Shown here piece by piece: positions 27,737 through 37,748 of a DNA stretch of 64,000 bases. The stretch is from Phaeobacter inhibens DSM 16374 (GTDB taxonomy: Bacteria; Pseudomonadota; Alphaproteobacteria; Rhodobacterales; Rhodobacteraceae): positions 2,046,001 through 2,110,000 of the forward strand of contig NZ_KI421498.1 in NCBI RefSeq assembly GCF_000473105.1, in the 5' to 3' direction. Within the stretch, counting starts at the first letter, position 1. The number at the start of each line of letters is the position of its first letter. The position numbers were made by a program, and so were the translations under genes. The notes below the pieces were generated by a model. It was not told the origin of the DNA. It did not search any database and saw only the letters and a program-made list of their open reading frames with translations.

Positions 27737-27765
27737 TACCAAACCAAAAACGGACGAACTGTCAA
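27737..27765 (-). promoter_or_regulatory. Candidate promoter of the B12 riboswitch-gbcAB transcript
   Basis: On the minus strand TTGACA (27765-27760) is followed after 17 bases by TTGGTA (27742-27737). Transcription would begin near 27730, about 40 bases before the riboswitch core. The -35 is perfect, the -10 weak. Confidence 0.45.
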
Positions 27766-27950
27766 AATACCGGAGCGTCATTCAGCCCAGACTCCGGGCA
27801 AAAATTTAGCTGGCCGCTTTCGGACCGATAACCGTGAAGGCACCCTTCGTGCGGGTCTCTGGTGTGTCAGGACGACAGCGGGGTACTTTCGCTTGCCAGC
27901 AGTTCTGATGCTGCCTACCGTGCGGAATATCAAATAGAAAAGTTATTGTT

Positions 27951-30773
27951 ATGCTGGAAATCGGTCTGCCTCTTCTTGGGCTATTGGGTTTGGTGATTGT
28001 AGTTGGAGTGCCATATCTACTGGTGTCTCACGCGCGACTAAAGGCACGGGTGGCTGTCTTGGAAGCCAGCCACGCTAGCGGTAAGGCTCCAGGCAGAACA
28101 GAAGCAAAAAACGTCGAAGAGATTGCTAACCCTGCGCCGAGCGGCAAGGACGAAGAAAATGCGGTCGAACCATGGGATGGTGCGTCTAGAGCGGCGCTGC
28201 AATCCCCAGCAACAACCAGTGTCCAATCTACCACTGAAACGGTTAGCTCGGATATGCCCTCCCCCAACATATCAATTGCCAACCAGGAAGCGCAGCCGCA
28301 AGAAACGCCACGCGCGTTTGTCTTTCAAGAAGACACCTACAGAAAGCTCAATCAGTGGCTGCGCGAAAACTGGGTACTCACGGCTGGGGCTGCATCGCTG
28401 GCGCTTGCTGGAGTCTTTATGGTGCAGTACGGCGCCGAACACGGATTACTGACCCCTTTCTGGAGGGTCATGGCGGCTCTCGGATTCGGCACCGCACTTA
28501 TTGCAGGTGGTGAGGTGATCCGCCGCCGCTTTGGGGATGATGTCGAGGGTAGCGTGCAGTACCTTCCGTCCGCTCTTGCGGGGGCCGGACTGATTGCACT
28601 TTTCTCGGGTATCATTTCTGCGCGGGCAATGTATGGCTTGCTGGATCCTGGTTCGACTTTTGCGGCGCTCTGCTTGGTGTCAATTCTGGCAATGATACTA
28701 GGATGGTTTTACGGACCATTGCTCAGCGCACTTGGGCTAATAGGAGCCACTGCAGCACCTTTTCTAGTTGGCGGACAATCCGACTCCCCATGGTTATTCT
28801 ACTACTACTTCGCACTGATCGCGATGGTTGGCTTGGCGGTTGATACGGTTAAACGCTGGGCATGGGTGTCCGTTCTGGCACTGTTTGCCACTATATCAGC
28901 GAACTTACTGCTGTTCCTGACAGATGCGGGTGGGCTGCATTTTTTGATTGCAACACTGCTGATTGCAGGCGCCGCAATTGTTATTCCAGAGCGGAGCCTG
29001 ACGCCGCATCATAGCGGTTCCTCCTTGCTGGATATGCGCCGTTTGGTGAATGGAACGCAGAAGTTTCCTGAATTCACAACTCGTCTATCCGCCGCCGTCA
29101 CCGGTGCTGCGTCAGCCAGTGCGATGCTGGTGGTTCTCGATGCAGGAAAACCGGAAGAGGTGTATCTTGGTATCGCCACTCTGATGATACTCTTGATCGC
29201 CACGATGATTTGGATGCGCCAAGCGCCTGCACTGTTCGATCATGCGCTGCTTCCCGGTTTGGCGATTCTGGCAGTGCCAGTGATCGAAGCAATTTCTTTC
29301 GGACCGCTGTTCCGCGAGTTCTTGGCAGGAGCCCAACGCCCGCCTGAGACTTCCGCACCCTCAACTGTATGGATCTTAACTACAATTGGTGGGTTTGGCT
29401 CCTTGCTCGCATTTTTCCGTATGCAGCAGGTCGAGGGGGCCAGCAACGCCGGAGACAATACTCCGGTCTTTTGGGCCTTGGCAGCGGCTGTCTACGCGCC
29501 GACTATGATGCTGGTGCTGGAGTTCCTCTGGCAACCCGCTGCCGTCACCACCGCATACCCCTGGGCTCTGGCGGTTATCGCGATGGCGGCCCTAATGACT
29601 CTGTTGGCCGAGCGGACTGCACGAGGTCGCGACATCGAGCAGCGCGCTCTGAGGGTCGCTCTGTTTGCCATCGCCGCACTGACGCTGATCGCGCTGGCAT
29701 TCTTCTTGCTCCTCGCCAAAAACGCCCTGACCTTAGCTTTGGCAGTAATGGTGCTTCTGACAGTGCTCATTGATCGCAAATTTGATCTTCCCGCTCTAGG
29801 CCTTTTCGCTCAAGTTGGCTCCGCGATCATTACCTACAGGTTGGTTATCGATCCAGGGGTCCCATGGGCTACTGACTTTGAACTGGTTGAACAGATCTCG
29901 GTGCCCAACTCGCCAATTTCTCAAGTGCTGATGGCTTACATTGGCACGCTGACTTTGATGATAGGAGCATGGTATTTCGCGCGAGATATCAGACCAAAGG
30001 TCGCTCTAATTCTAGAAAGCACCCTTGCTACGATCGGCGCCGTGTTTATTAGCGTTATGATCGTCCGGGTGATTTCGGGACCCGGTGGCGGCAGTCATCC
30101 CGATATCGGACTGATGGCAACTGTCTGGGCGGCCTCGATGGTCAACCAACTGTACCGCATGCAGAGCAGCGGCCGCTTCAGCCTTTACGTTCGAGGCGGG
30201 TTGGCCGCTATCTATGGGCTGGCATCGTTGTTCTTGCTGATCGCGCTGTTCGGGGACGCAAACCCACTCATAAGCAGTTATGAACTAGTCTCTGGGCCGC
30301 CGATCTTGGATTCACTTGCTGCAGCGTTTCTACCGCTCAGCTGCATCTTCGCAGTGGCAGCATGGAAGGTGGCGCATTTTGGCCACCGGGTGAGGGCCTC
30401 GTTTACCGCTGCATCCAGCTTCTTGATCGCATGGTATACTGCCTTGGAAATCAGACGTTTATGGCGTGGAAACGATCTGACGGTCCCTGGCATAACTGAC
30501 CCCGAACTTTATACATATACGCTTGCGTTGTTAGTCACATCGATAGCCATCCTAACCGTTGCGTTCTGGCGCCGTTCGAACCTGTTGCGAAAATTCGCCT
30601 TGGGAGGAGTGGTGCTGACAATCGCTAAGGTGTTCCTGATCGATATGAGCGGACTTTCTGGGCTAATACGGGTTTTCTCATTTATGGGGCTGGGACTGGT
30701 CCTTATCGGGTTGGCATGGATTAACCGCATCATGAAAGCGCAATGGAACAAGGGCAAACCCGCAACCGACTAA
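27951..30773 (+). CDS. DUF2339 family polytopic membrane protein
   Basis: This 940-residue protein has an N-terminal membrane anchor (5-27) and a charged, low-complexity cytoplasmic segment to about residue 130. After that it is almost continuous hydrophobic helices to the end, on the order of 25. This architecture is that of DUF2339, large bacterial membrane proteins of unknown function found mainly in Gram-negatives. The ATG at 27951 lacks a strong ribosome binding site. The gene faces away from gbcAB and sits between IS remnants. An antisense reading of its coding strand has no family features. No function can be assigned from sequence. Confidence 0.82.
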   Translation: MLEIGLPLLGLLGLVIVVGVPYLLVSHARLKARVAVLEASHASGKAPGRTEAKNVEEIANPAPSGKDEENAVEPWDGASRAALQSPATTSVQSTTETVSSDMPSPNISIANQEAQPQETPRAFVFQEDTYRKLNQWLRENWVLTAGAASLALAGVFMVQYGAEHGLLTPFWRVMAALGFGTALIAGGEVIRRRFGDDVEGSVQYLPSALAGAGLIALFSGIISARAMYGLLDPGSTFAALCLVSILAMILGWFYGPLLSALGLIGATAAPFLVGGQSDSPWLFYYYFALIAMVGLAVDTVKRWAWVSVLALFATISANLLLFLTDAGGLHFLIATLLIAGAAIVIPERSLTPHHSGSSLLDMRRLVNGTQKFPEFTTRLSAAVTGAASASAMLVVLDAGKPEEVYLGIATLMILLIATMIWMRQAPALFDHALLPGLAILAVPVIEAISFGPLFREFLAGAQRPPETSAPSTVWILTTIGGFGSLLAFFRMQQVEGASNAGDNTPVFWALAAAVYAPTMMLVLEFLWQPAAVTTAYPWALAVIAMAALMTLLAERTARGRDIEQRALRVALFAIAALTLIALAFFLLLAKNALTLALAVMVLLTVLIDRKFDLPALGLFAQVGSAIITYRLVIDPGVPWATDFELVEQISVPNSPISQVLMAYIGTLTLMIGAWYFARDIRPKVALILESTLATIGAVFISVMIVRVISGPGGGSHPDIGLMATVWAASMVNQLYRMQSSGRFSLYVRGGLAAIYGLASLFLLIALFGDANPLISSYELVSGPPILDSLAAAFLPLSCIFAVAAWKVAHFGHRVRASFTAASSFLIAWYTALEIRRLWRGNDLTVPGITDPELYTYTLALLVTSIAILTVAFWRRSNLLRKFALGGVVLTIAKVFLIDMSGLSGLIRVFSFMGLGLVLIGLAWINRIMKAQWNKGKPATD

Positions 30774-30799
30774 GTGTTACGGCGTTCTACGGTAGCAAT

Positions 30800-31477
30800 G
30801 GCTTTGCTGCACAAACGGCGTGAGGGATTCCATGTTTGAATCCAGTGGGGTAGCAATACCAGTGGGCAGTTGGTCACCTACGACGTACAAGACCAGGAAC
30901 TAGCCTTCGTACAACACGGCGCTGAGGCAGCGCGGTTCGCTATCGATCTGGTTTGATCCCGATATGGGATGGTAAGCTCCGGCGACCGGCAAGCGCACTC
31001 GTCAGCGCGCGTTCAGCGACGCGGCAATCCAGATTTGTCTCACGATGAAGATACTATTCGGCATGCCCCTTCGCCAGACGAGCGGCGTCCTCGAAAGCTT
31101 GTTGCGGCTGGCAGGCTTTGACTGGAAGCCACCGAACTTCAGCACTCTGTGCCGCCGCCGCGTAAGAATGCCCAATTATGGAAGCCTACCACGGCAGGAG
31201 CCATCGCACGAAACGATGCCGTGAGGGCCTGCAAATATCCTAGACGGGCACTCTGGCGAAAGTTGAATGGCTATCACCGTCGAAGCCTCGCAGAAAGCAA
31301 CCCTCTCGGGACAGTGCTGCGCACTGCTCTGCCGGTCAGCGGATGGACTGTGTCAAACGTGTTGACCAAGACATCATGGCACGAGACTTCGACCGACAGG
31401 TCGCTGATCTCCAGATCCCGATCGCTGTGCTCGACCGCTACACCGCTCTTGGCATACCACTCACAGAGCCCGCATGA
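30800..31477 (+). pseudogene. IS5-family transposase remnant with internal deletion
   Basis: The left end GGCTTTGCTGCACAAAC is at 30800. From about 30925 the frame reads LRQRGSLSIWFDPDMGW, then TAA, then GKRTRQRAFSDAAIQICLT, LRQTSGVLESLLRLAGFDWK and PNFSTLCRRR, all typical of IS5-family N-terminal regions. The catalytic middle is missing. After about 31255 the C-terminal part resumes (WRKLNGYHRRSLAES; DIMARDFDRQVADLQI; YTALGIPLTEPA) in shifted frames. The right inverted repeat is lost. Non-functional. Confidence 0.82.
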
Positions 31478-31544
31478 TAAGTCCTTTGGGAAAAGGAAAA
31501 ATGCGCTTTTCAGGAAAAAATCCACACGTTCAGCCGAGGGTACA

Positions 31545-31588
31545 AAACCAATATCGCCCCGCCGCGATTTCATGCGGCGGGGCGATAT
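31545..31588 (-). terminator. Strong terminator after the nucleoside hydrolase gene
   Basis: A perfect 15-bp stem, ATATCGCCCCGCCGC (31551-31565) with GCGGCGGGGCGATAT (31574-31588), and an 8-base loop. On the minus strand it is followed by TGGTTTTG. It separates the core gene from the IS5 remnant. Confidence 0.8.
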
Positions 31589-31631
31589 AAAACTCTGTTT
31601 GCAAAGACCTGCGGGAGGCCGCTCGCGCGGC

Positions 31632-32552
31632 TTACGGCAGGATGGCGAGCCGCTTCAGGAAGAGCGATTTCACTGCATCTGCATCAACGCCCATGTAGAC
31701 ATCGATGGGCAAGCGGGCACTGTCAGCGGCGAGGCGGGTTTCGCCCGAGGTCTCACCTTCGCAGGACACTTCCATCGCCACTGCACGTGCGGTGAACAAC
31801 TCCGGATGGGTACAGGCAATGACCGCAGCCGGATCGTGCAGCGAGCAGCCATCGAACTTTCCAACGGTTTCGTAAAAATGCAGATAGAAAACCGACATTT
31901 CCTGCAGCATACCGCCCAGTTCCGGTGACGTCGCCGCGATAGCGGAAAAATCTTCCTTGGTGCACAGGATGCGATGGGTCACATCAAGGCCCACCATTTC
32001 GACCTTTGCACCAGAGCCAAAGACGACGTCAGCGGCATGGGGGTCATGATAGATGTTGGCCTCGGCGTGCGGGGTGATATTTCCGCCCTCCTCAAGCGAG
32101 CCACCCATGATGACAATGCGTTTCACGTTCTTGGCGAACTCAGCATCGCGCTGAATGGCGTGGGCGATATTGGTCAAGGGACCAATCGGGCAAACCACCA
32201 ACTCACCCTTGTGTTCACGCGCCATGCGGATCAGGAAATCAGCCGCGTCTTCGTCCAGGGCCTGTCCCTTGGGTGTCTTGGCCGGGATATCACCAAAACC
32301 TTCAGCACCGTGCACATGGGCCGATGGCGTGAAGGGCGGCAGCACCAACGGAGTCTCCGCGCCATGCGCAACGGGCAGGTCCAGACCAGCAGCTTCCAGC
32401 AAACGCAACGCGTTGCGGGTCGCCGTTTTGGTGGTCACATTGCCAAAGATCGTGGTGAGCCCCAATAGATCAATGTCAGGCGCTGCCGCTGCGTAGAAAA
32501 TCGCCATGGCATCGTCGATACCGGGATCCGTGTCGATGATCAGCTTTGTCAT
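31632..32552 (-). CDS. Nucleoside hydrolase (inosine-uridine preferring type)
   Basis: This 306-residue IunH-family enzyme has the Ca2+-binding aspartate cluster in the N-terminal motif DTDPGIDDAMA, the segment VVCPIGPLTNIA, MGGS, and a C-terminal HDPAAV with the catalytic histidine region. It hydrolyses the N-glycosidic bond of ribonucleosides to ribose and base for salvage or carbon supply. It is cytosolic (no signal peptide). It stands alone, with a strong terminator after it. Base preference (purine or pyrimidine) cannot be fixed from sequence. Confidence 0.9.
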   Translation of the reverse strand: MTKLIIDTDPGIDDAMAIFYAAAAPDIDLLGLTTIFGNVTTKTATRNALRLLEAAGLDLPVAHGAETPLVLPPFTPSAHVHGAEGFGDIPAKTPKGQALDEDAADFLIRMAREHKGELVVCPIGPLTNIAHAIQRDAEFAKNVKRIVIMGGSLEEGGNITPHAEANIYHDPHAADVVFGSGAKVEMVGLDVTHRILCTKEDFSAIAATSPELGGMLQEMSVFYLHFYETVGKFDGCSLHDPAAVIACTHPELFTARAVAMEVSCEGETSGETRLAADSARLPIDVYMGVDADAVKSLFLKRLAILP

Positions 32553-32646
32553 TTTTATCCTTCCGACTGATTAATCGTGGGGGTTTAGCATTTTCGTTAG
32601 CGATAACTCAAGCCTGCCACTTTCAGGAATAGGCGACAACTCTATC

Positions 32647-32680
32647 AAGAAAATGCCCGCCTTCGCGAGAAGACGGGCAT
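32647..32680 (-). terminator. Terminator after ychF
   Basis: The stem ATGCCCGCCTTC (32653-32664) pairs with GAAGACGGGCAT (32669-32680) with one mismatch, loop GCGA. On the minus strand TTTCTTGATAG follows. Confidence 0.75.
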
Positions 32681-32706
32681 CAAATGCTCTGTGAGTTCTG
32701 CGAGGA

Positions 32707-33804
32707 TCAGGTGTTGAACAGGAAGTGCAGCACATCGCCATCCTTGACGACATAGCCCTTGCCTTCGGCGCGCATTTTGCCCGCTTCCTTGGCGCCTTGC
32801 TCACCGTTGTGTGCGATGAAGTCTTCATAAGCGATGGTTTCGGCGCGGATGAAGCCCTTCTCGAAGTCGCCATGGATGACGCCCGCAGCCTGCGGTGCCG
32901 CGGTCCCCGTGCGGATGGTCCACGCGCGCGCCTCCTTAGGTCCGACGGTGAAGTAGGTTTCCAGATGCAACAGCTCGTAGCCCGCACGGATCAGGCGATC
33001 CAGACCTGCCTCGGCCAGCCCCATTTCAGAAAGAAACATTTCTGCCTCTTCCGGCTCAAGCTGGCTGATCTCTTCCTCGATCTGAGCGGATATGATTACA
33101 TGGGAATTGCCCTGGCCTGCCGCCATCTCAGCCACTTTGGCAGAGTATTCATTGCCTTCGACAGACTCACTCTCACCGACGTTGCAGACGTAAAGCACCG
33201 GCTTGGTGGTCAGCAGCTGCAACATTTTCCAGGCCTTGGCATCTTCGGCGTCGACCTCAACCAAACGGGCAGGTTTCCCCTCCTCCAGCATCGCTTGTGC
33301 GTCCGCCAAAAGACGATCCTGCTGCTGGGCTTCTTTGTCATTTCCCTTCAGCTTGCGCACCAGATTGGCGCGACGCTTCTCGATGCTTTCAAGATCGGAG
33401 AGCATCAGCTCAGTCTCGATCACCTCGGCATCGGCCACCGGATCGACGCGGCCATCCACATGGGTCACGTCGCCGTCCTCAAAACAACGCAGCACATGGG
33501 CAATGGCATCGGTTTCACGGATATTGGCCAGGAACTGATTGCCCAGGCCTTCACCTTGTGAAGCGCCTTTGACGAGGCCTGCGATATCAACAAAAGTCAT
33601 CCGGGTCGGAATGATCTGTTTGGATCCGGCAATCGCGGCCAGCTTGTCCAGCCGGGCGTCCGGCACGCCAACTTCGCCGACGTTTGGTTCGATGGTGCAA
33701 AACGGAAAGTTCGCCGCCTGCGCCGATGCGGTTTTCGTCAATGCGTTGAACAGGGTCGACTTACCGACGTTCGGCAGACCCACGATTCCCATTTTAAAGC
33801 CCAT
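32707..33804 (-). CDS. ychF: Redox-regulated ribosome-associated ATPase YchF/OLA1
   Basis: This Obg-family P-loop NTPase of 365 residues has the normal YchF length. The start at ATG 33804 behind AGGAGG gives [17 protein letters not shown] with the G1 motif. The G4 position reads CNVGE instead of NKxD, the change that makes YchF prefer ATP over GTP. A coiled-coil insertion and a C-terminal TGS domain ([15 protein letters not shown]) follow. YchF binds ribosomes and modulates stress responses and catalase regulation. It is divergent from the pagL-like gene. Confidence 0.95.
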   Translation of the reverse strand: MGFKMGIVGLPNVGKSTLFNALTKTASAQAANFPFCTIEPNVGEVGVPDARLDKLAAIAGSKQIIPTRMTFVDIAGLVKGASQGEGLGNQFLANIRETDAIAHVLRCFEDGDVTHVDGRVDPVADAEVIETELMLSDLESIEKRRANLVRKLKGNDKEAQQQDRLLADAQAMLEEGKPARLVEVDAEDAKAWKMLQLLTTKPVLYVCNVGESESVEGNEYSAKVAEMAAGQGNSHVIISAQIEEEISQLEPEEAEMFLSEMGLAEAGLDRLIRAGYELLHLETYFTVGPKEARAWTIRTGTAAPQAAGVIHGDFEKGFIRAETIAYEDFIAHNGEQGAKEAGKMRAEGKGYVVKDGDVLHFLFNT

Positions 33805-34089
33805 TCCGGCCTCCTGATGCCACTTGGGAGGTGCTTCTAGGCAGCATTTTGCAGTGACGCAAGCGGCCATCGCCCGACATGCCTAAAGGCCGCCGTGCGT
33901 ATTGCACATTAGGGCCGCAACCGGGCGTCCATGACGTTGGCCGGAAAACAAAAGCAGATTTTGTGCAACTATTTGGTGACAGTTGCGTTTCTGTGACGGG
34001 ATCGTGACCAGATAAGCCTGCTGCCTTATGGACTTTTTCCCAACTTATAGGATCATTTCAGCCAAGCTGACCAACACGAGATTATCATC

Positions 34090-34602
34090 ATGAGCATTCG
34101 CACCTTCGTTACAGCAGCCTATATTGCCAGCGCGTTCACACTGGCCAGCGCACTGCCTGCTGCTGCACAAGACTGGATTTTTAGCGCAGGGTATTCAAGT
34201 TTTTCACGTGCAGGCGCTGAAGACAGTGCACTTGTCTCAGTCGAATATCAGCACGACGCCTTTTGGCAGCGCGGCAACTTTGACGCATTGTTCGGTGCCG
34301 CACTTGATGTGCAGACAACAGGTGATCTGTTCGTCGGCGCGGGCGTAGTTGGCAAATGGCACTTACGGCAAGGTTGGTTCATTGAGACCAGCGTCATGCC
34401 CGGAGCCTATGCGGAAAGCGTGAGACTGAATGACCTTGGCTCTACGTTTGAAATCCGCAGCGCATTGGCCGTTGGTAAGACTTTTGAGAACGGCCGGGCG
34501 CTATCGCTGGCGTTGACCCATAAGTCCAATGCGTCGACGGCGGATATCAACCCTGGGGTAAATTCTCTGCTTCTGCGCTGGCATGTTCCATTCAAAGGCT
34601 GA
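34090..34602 (+). CDS. Acyloxyacyl hydrolase / lipid A 3-O-deacylase (PagL-like)
   Basis: This 170-residue outer-membrane protein has a signal peptide (cut near ALPAAAQD, about residue 26) and the amphipathic strands of a small beta-barrel. The C-terminal motif THKSNAST...NPGVNSLLLRW holds the His-Ser pair and Asn/Gly positions that define PagL. Such enzymes remove the 3-O acyl chain of lipid A and change outer-membrane properties. It stands alone between ychF and trpA. Activity is inferred from the motif. Confidence 0.78.
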   Translation: MSIRTFVTAAYIASAFTLASALPAAAQDWIFSAGYSSFSRAGAEDSALVSVEYQHDAFWQRGNFDALFGAALDVQTTGDLFVGAGVVGKWHLRQGWFIETSVMPGAYAESVRLNDLGSTFEIRSALAVGKTFENGRALSLALTHKSNASTADINPGVNSLLLRWHVPFKG

Positions 34603-34703
34603 GTGATACCGCAGGCTGATCCATCACAGTAAGGCTGTGCACGGGATTGATTTCCGCCGAAACATTCGGCACACCGGGGCAGACACTCTTAAAAGGCCCG
34701 ATC

Positions 34704-35495
34704 ATGACCCGCATTGACGCCAAATTCGCTGACTTAAAAGCTGCCAATAAAAAGGCCTTTGTCGCCTATGTTATGGCGGGTGACCCTGATTTTGAAACCT
34801 CACTTGAGTTGATCAAAGGCCTGCCCGGCGCCGGTGTAGACGTGATCGAACTGGGCCTGCCCTTTACCGATCCAATGGCAGACGGTCCAACCATCCAGCT
34901 GGCAGGCCAGCGCGCCTTGGAAGCGGGCATGACGCTACAGCGTACTTTGGATCTTGCCCGTACCTTCCGCAAAGAAGACAACACTACGCCAATCGTGATG
35001 ATGGGCTACTACAACCCAATCTACAGCCGGGGCGTCGAAACCTTTTTGAAGGATGCCAAAGAAGCCGGTATCGACGGTCTGATCGTTGTGGATCTGCCGC
35101 CCGAAGAAGACAGCGAACTCTGCCTGCCTGCACAGCAGGCCGGCCTGAATTTTATCCGGCTGGCCACCCCAACCACAGATGACAAGCGCCTGCCCCGTGT
35201 GCTGCAAAACACCTCAGGCTTTGTCTACTATGTGTCGATCACTGGGATTACCGGCGCCGCCGAGGCAGAAGCCACCAATGTCGGCCCAGAAGTGGCACGG
35301 ATCAAAGTCAAGACCGATCTGCCTGTAATTGTCGGCTTTGGCATCAATACGCCGGAGAAATCAAAAGCCATCGCATCCGTTGCAGATGGCGCCGTGGTCG
35401 GCTCGGCGATTGTCAGCCAGATTGGCGCTGGCAAACCCGTGGGAGAGGTCCTCAGCTTCGTCAAGTCTCTCGCAGACGGTGCGCACTCCGCCTAA
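34704..35495 (+). CDS. trpA: Tryptophan synthase alpha chain
   Basis: This 263-residue TIM-barrel starts at ATG 34704 with AAAAGG upstream; a longer frame from 34647 adds a non-homologous leader. The conserved [17 protein letters not shown] motif carries the catalytic acidic residues, and [14 protein letters not shown] and VGFGINTPE form the phosphate-binding part. It splits indole-3-glycerol phosphate and channels indole to TrpB. In this genome trpA lies about 5 kb from trpB/trpF, on the opposite strand, so the trp genes are dispersed. A strong terminator follows. Confidence 0.96.
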   Translation: MTRIDAKFADLKAANKKAFVAYVMAGDPDFETSLELIKGLPGAGVDVIELGLPFTDPMADGPTIQLAGQRALEAGMTLQRTLDLARTFRKEDNTTPIVMMGYYNPIYSRGVETFLKDAKEAGIDGLIVVDLPPEEDSELCLPAQQAGLNFIRLATPTTDDKRLPRVLQNTSGFVYYVSITGITGAAEAEATNVGPEVARIKVKTDLPVIVGFGINTPEKSKAIASVADGAVVGSAIVSQIGAGKPVGEVLSFVKSLADGAHSA

Positions 35496-35520
35496 CTCAC
35501 TATTCAGCAAAGATCTTTGT

Positions 35521-35551
35521 AAAGGCCGCGCCGGATTGGTGCGGCCTTTTT
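35521..35551 (+). terminator. Terminator after trpA
   Basis: The stem AAAGGCCGC (35521-35529) pairs with GCGGCCTTT (35541-35549), 11-base loop, and the T-run continues to 35551. Confidence 0.85.
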
Positions 35552-35570
35552 GCTGTGTCGAAATCATGGA

Positions 35571-35610
35571 TTGCGCTTTCGTCCTCCAATTGGTAAAAAT
35601 TTATTACCAA
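35571..35610 (+). promoter_or_regulatory. Candidate lldD promoter overlapped by an inverted repeat
   Basis: TTGCGC (35571-35576) and TAAAAA (35594-35599) are 17 bases apart. Over the -10 lies an inverted repeat with arms TTGGTAA (35590-35596) and TTACCAA (35604-35610) and a 7-base spacer. TTGGT/ACCAA arms are typical of GntR-family lactate regulators, so repression of lldD in the absence of lactate is plausible. The regulator is not in the window. Confidence 0.5.
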
Positions 35611-35630
35611 CTCAGGGTGAGGACAAAGCC

Positions 35631-36797
35631 GTGCCGGTCATTACCAATATCAACGATCTGAAACGCATCTACGAACGCCGCGTCCCGCAGATGTTCTATG
35701 ACTATGCAGAAAGTGGTAGCTGGACCGAGCAGACCTTTCGCGACAATACCAACGACTTTGAAAAAATCCGCCTGCGCCAGCGGGTGGCCGTAGATATGGC
35801 TGGGCGCAGCACAGCCAGTCAGATGATTGGGCAGGACGTGTCGATGCCAGTCGCCCTCGCCCCGGTCGGCCTGATGGGAATGCAGCACGCAGATGGCGAG
35901 ATCAAAGCCGCGCGCGCGGCCGAAGCCTTCGGTGTGCCCTTCACGCTGTCGACCATGTCCATCAACTCGATCGAGGAAGTGGCCGAAGCGACGACGCAAC
36001 CTTTCTGGTTCCAGCTCTATACTATGAAGGACGAGGACTATGTGAGACGCCTGATTGCCCGCGCGAAGGCAGCAAAATGCTCGGCGCTGGTGATCACGCT
36101 GGACCTGCAGATCCTGGGACAACGCCACAAGGATCTGAAAAACGGCCTCTCCGCCCCGCCAAAGCTCACGCCCAAGACCATTGCCAACCTGATGACGAAA
36201 TGGACATGGGGGCTGCAAATGCTAGGCGCCAAACGGCGCAACTTCGGCAATATCGTCGGCCATGTGGAGGGGATTTCCGATGCGTCCTCTCTTGGTGCTT
36301 GGACGGCGGAACAGTTTGATCCCTCGCTTGATTGGAGCAAAATCGCCAAGCTCATCGAACTCTGGGACGGCAAAGTCATTCTTAAGGGCATTCTGGATGT
36401 CGAAGATGCCAAAATAGCCGCCAAGCTTGGCGCGGATGCCATTGTAGTGTCCAACCATGGTGGCCGCCAACTCGACGGGGCGCTCAGCTCAATTCAGATG
36501 CTGCCCGCAATCATGGATGCGGTTGGTGATCAGATTGAAGTTCATCTGGACAGCGGTATTCGCTCAGGGCAGGACGTATTGAAAGCCCTGGCGCTGGGGG
36601 CCAAGGGCACCATGATCGGACGCGCCTTTGTCTACGGATTGGGCGCTATGGGTCAGCACGGAGTGACACGCGCGCTGGAGGTCCTGCACAAGGAACTGGA
36701 TACCACCATGGCGTTATGCGGAGAGAAATCCGTCGCAGATCTTGGCCGCCACAATCTCTTGGTACCGGAAGATTTCGGCGGGCGCTGGCAGAAATAG
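35631..36797 (+). CDS. lldD: FMN-dependent L-lactate dehydrogenase / alpha-hydroxy acid oxidase
   Basis: This 388-residue flavoprotein starts at GTG 35631 behind GGTGAGGA; no ATG gives a sensible N-terminus. The family motifs are YDYAESGS (active-site Tyr), LAPVGLMGM, the FMN-binding lysine in VILKGI, and the catalytic His in [10 protein letters not shown], followed by LDSGIRSG. It oxidises L-lactate (or a similar 2-hydroxy acid) to pyruvate and passes electrons to the membrane chain. It stands alone behind its own promoter and palindrome. Glycolate or mandelate as substrate cannot be excluded. Confidence 0.88.
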   Translation: MPVITNINDLKRIYERRVPQMFYDYAESGSWTEQTFRDNTNDFEKIRLRQRVAVDMAGRSTASQMIGQDVSMPVALAPVGLMGMQHADGEIKAARAAEAFGVPFTLSTMSINSIEEVAEATTQPFWFQLYTMKDEDYVRRLIARAKAAKCSALVITLDLQILGQRHKDLKNGLSAPPKLTPKTIANLMTKWTWGLQMLGAKRRNFGNIVGHVEGISDASSLGAWTAEQFDPSLDWSKIAKLIELWDGKVILKGILDVEDAKIAAKLGADAIVVSNHGGRQLDGALSSIQMLPAIMDAVGDQIEVHLDSGIRSGQDVLKALALGAKGTMIGRAFVYGLGAMGQHGVTRALEVLHKELDTTMALCGEKSVADLGRHNLLVPEDFGGRWQK

Positions 36798-36831
36798 ACG
36801 GCATCGCATCAGCCCTCGTCTGGTTTGCGAC

Positions 36832-36860
36832 TTGCAATATCGGCCAATCCGGTCTATGCG
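36832..36860 (+). promoter_or_regulatory. Candidate promoter of rplY
   Basis: TTGCAA (36832-36837) and TATGCG (36855-36860) are separated by 17 bases, 62 bases upstream of the rplY start, giving a 5' leader of about 55 bases. Confidence 0.4.
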
Positions 36861-36921
36861 CACGGCTTCACGCGGGGTGACAGCCTTGGAGGCACCCCCA
36901 TTATCAAATTGGAGAATTATC

Positions 36922-37551
36922 ATGGCTGGTCAGATTCCTGATCTTGTTTGCCAAGAACGTACGGGGTCGGGCAAGGGCGCCGCTCGTGCAGCACGTCGTG
37001 CTGGCATGGTTCCTGGTGTTGTATTTGGTGGCGACGCGGACCCCGTGTCCATCCAGATCCCCTTCAACGAACTGCTGAAAAAACTGAAAGCCGGTCGCTT
37101 CAAGTCCACGCTGTGGAACCTGAAAGTGGAAGGCCAGGAAGACGTGCGCGTGATCTGCCGCGACGTACAGCGTGATGTTGTAAAAGACCTGCCTACGCAC
37201 TTCGACCTGATGCGTCTGCGTCGCACCTCGAAAGTGAATCTCTTCGTTCCTGTTGAGTTCATCAACGAAGAAGAAGCGCCCGGTATCAAGCGTGGCGGCG
37301 TTCTGACCGCTGTGCGTCCCGAGGTAGAGCTGGTTGTGACCGCCGGTGACATCCCCGAGAAGCTGGTTGTTGACCTGGCCGGTCTGAACGTTGGCGACAC
37401 CGTCACCATCTCGGCGATCAAGCTGCCCGAAGGTGCAAAGCCGACCATCGACCGTGACTTCGTCGTGGCCAACATCTCTGCTCCGTCGGGCCTGAAGTCC
37501 GCAGACAACGAAGCGTCTGACGACGAAGCCGAAGCGGCCGCAGAAGAATAA
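36922..37551 (+). CDS. rplY: 50S ribosomal protein L25 (CTC long form)
   Basis: This 209-residue protein starts at ATG 36922 behind GGAGAA. The N-terminal 5S rRNA-binding domain shows [23 protein letters not shown]; a C-terminal TL5/CTC beta domain and an acidic tail rich in Asp, Glu and Ala follow. L25 binds 5S rRNA in the central protuberance of the 50S subunit; the long form is the general-stress CTC type. It is followed by a textbook terminator, and pth comes next, a usual pairing. Confidence 0.95.
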   Translation: MAGQIPDLVCQERTGSGKGAARAARRAGMVPGVVFGGDADPVSIQIPFNELLKKLKAGRFKSTLWNLKVEGQEDVRVICRDVQRDVVKDLPTHFDLMRLRRTSKVNLFVPVEFINEEEAPGIKRGGVLTAVRPEVELVVTAGDIPEKLVVDLAGLNVGDTVTISAIKLPEGAKPTIDRDFVVANISAPSGLKSADNEASDDEAEAAAEE

Positions 37552-37580
37552 GCTCCAACCGAAAGGTTTGGAACGTGAGA

Positions 37581-37609
37581 GCGAGGCCAGTATTGGCCTC
37601 GCTTTTTTT
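37581..37609 (+). terminator. Terminator after rplY
   Basis: The stem GCGAGGCCA (37581-37589) pairs with TGGCCTCGC (37594-37602), loop GTAT, then seven T (37603-37609). Confidence 0.92.
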
Positions 37610-37748
37610 GTCTGCACTTAAGATAGGGCATGTCGCACTGACCACCTGCTCACACAGAATTATTTGCAGGGTCTGGATTTTTATCCTGAAACGCGCGATG
37701 TAGCGCCATAAGACAGTTCCCCATCCCAAACACATCGTTGAAGTGTGC

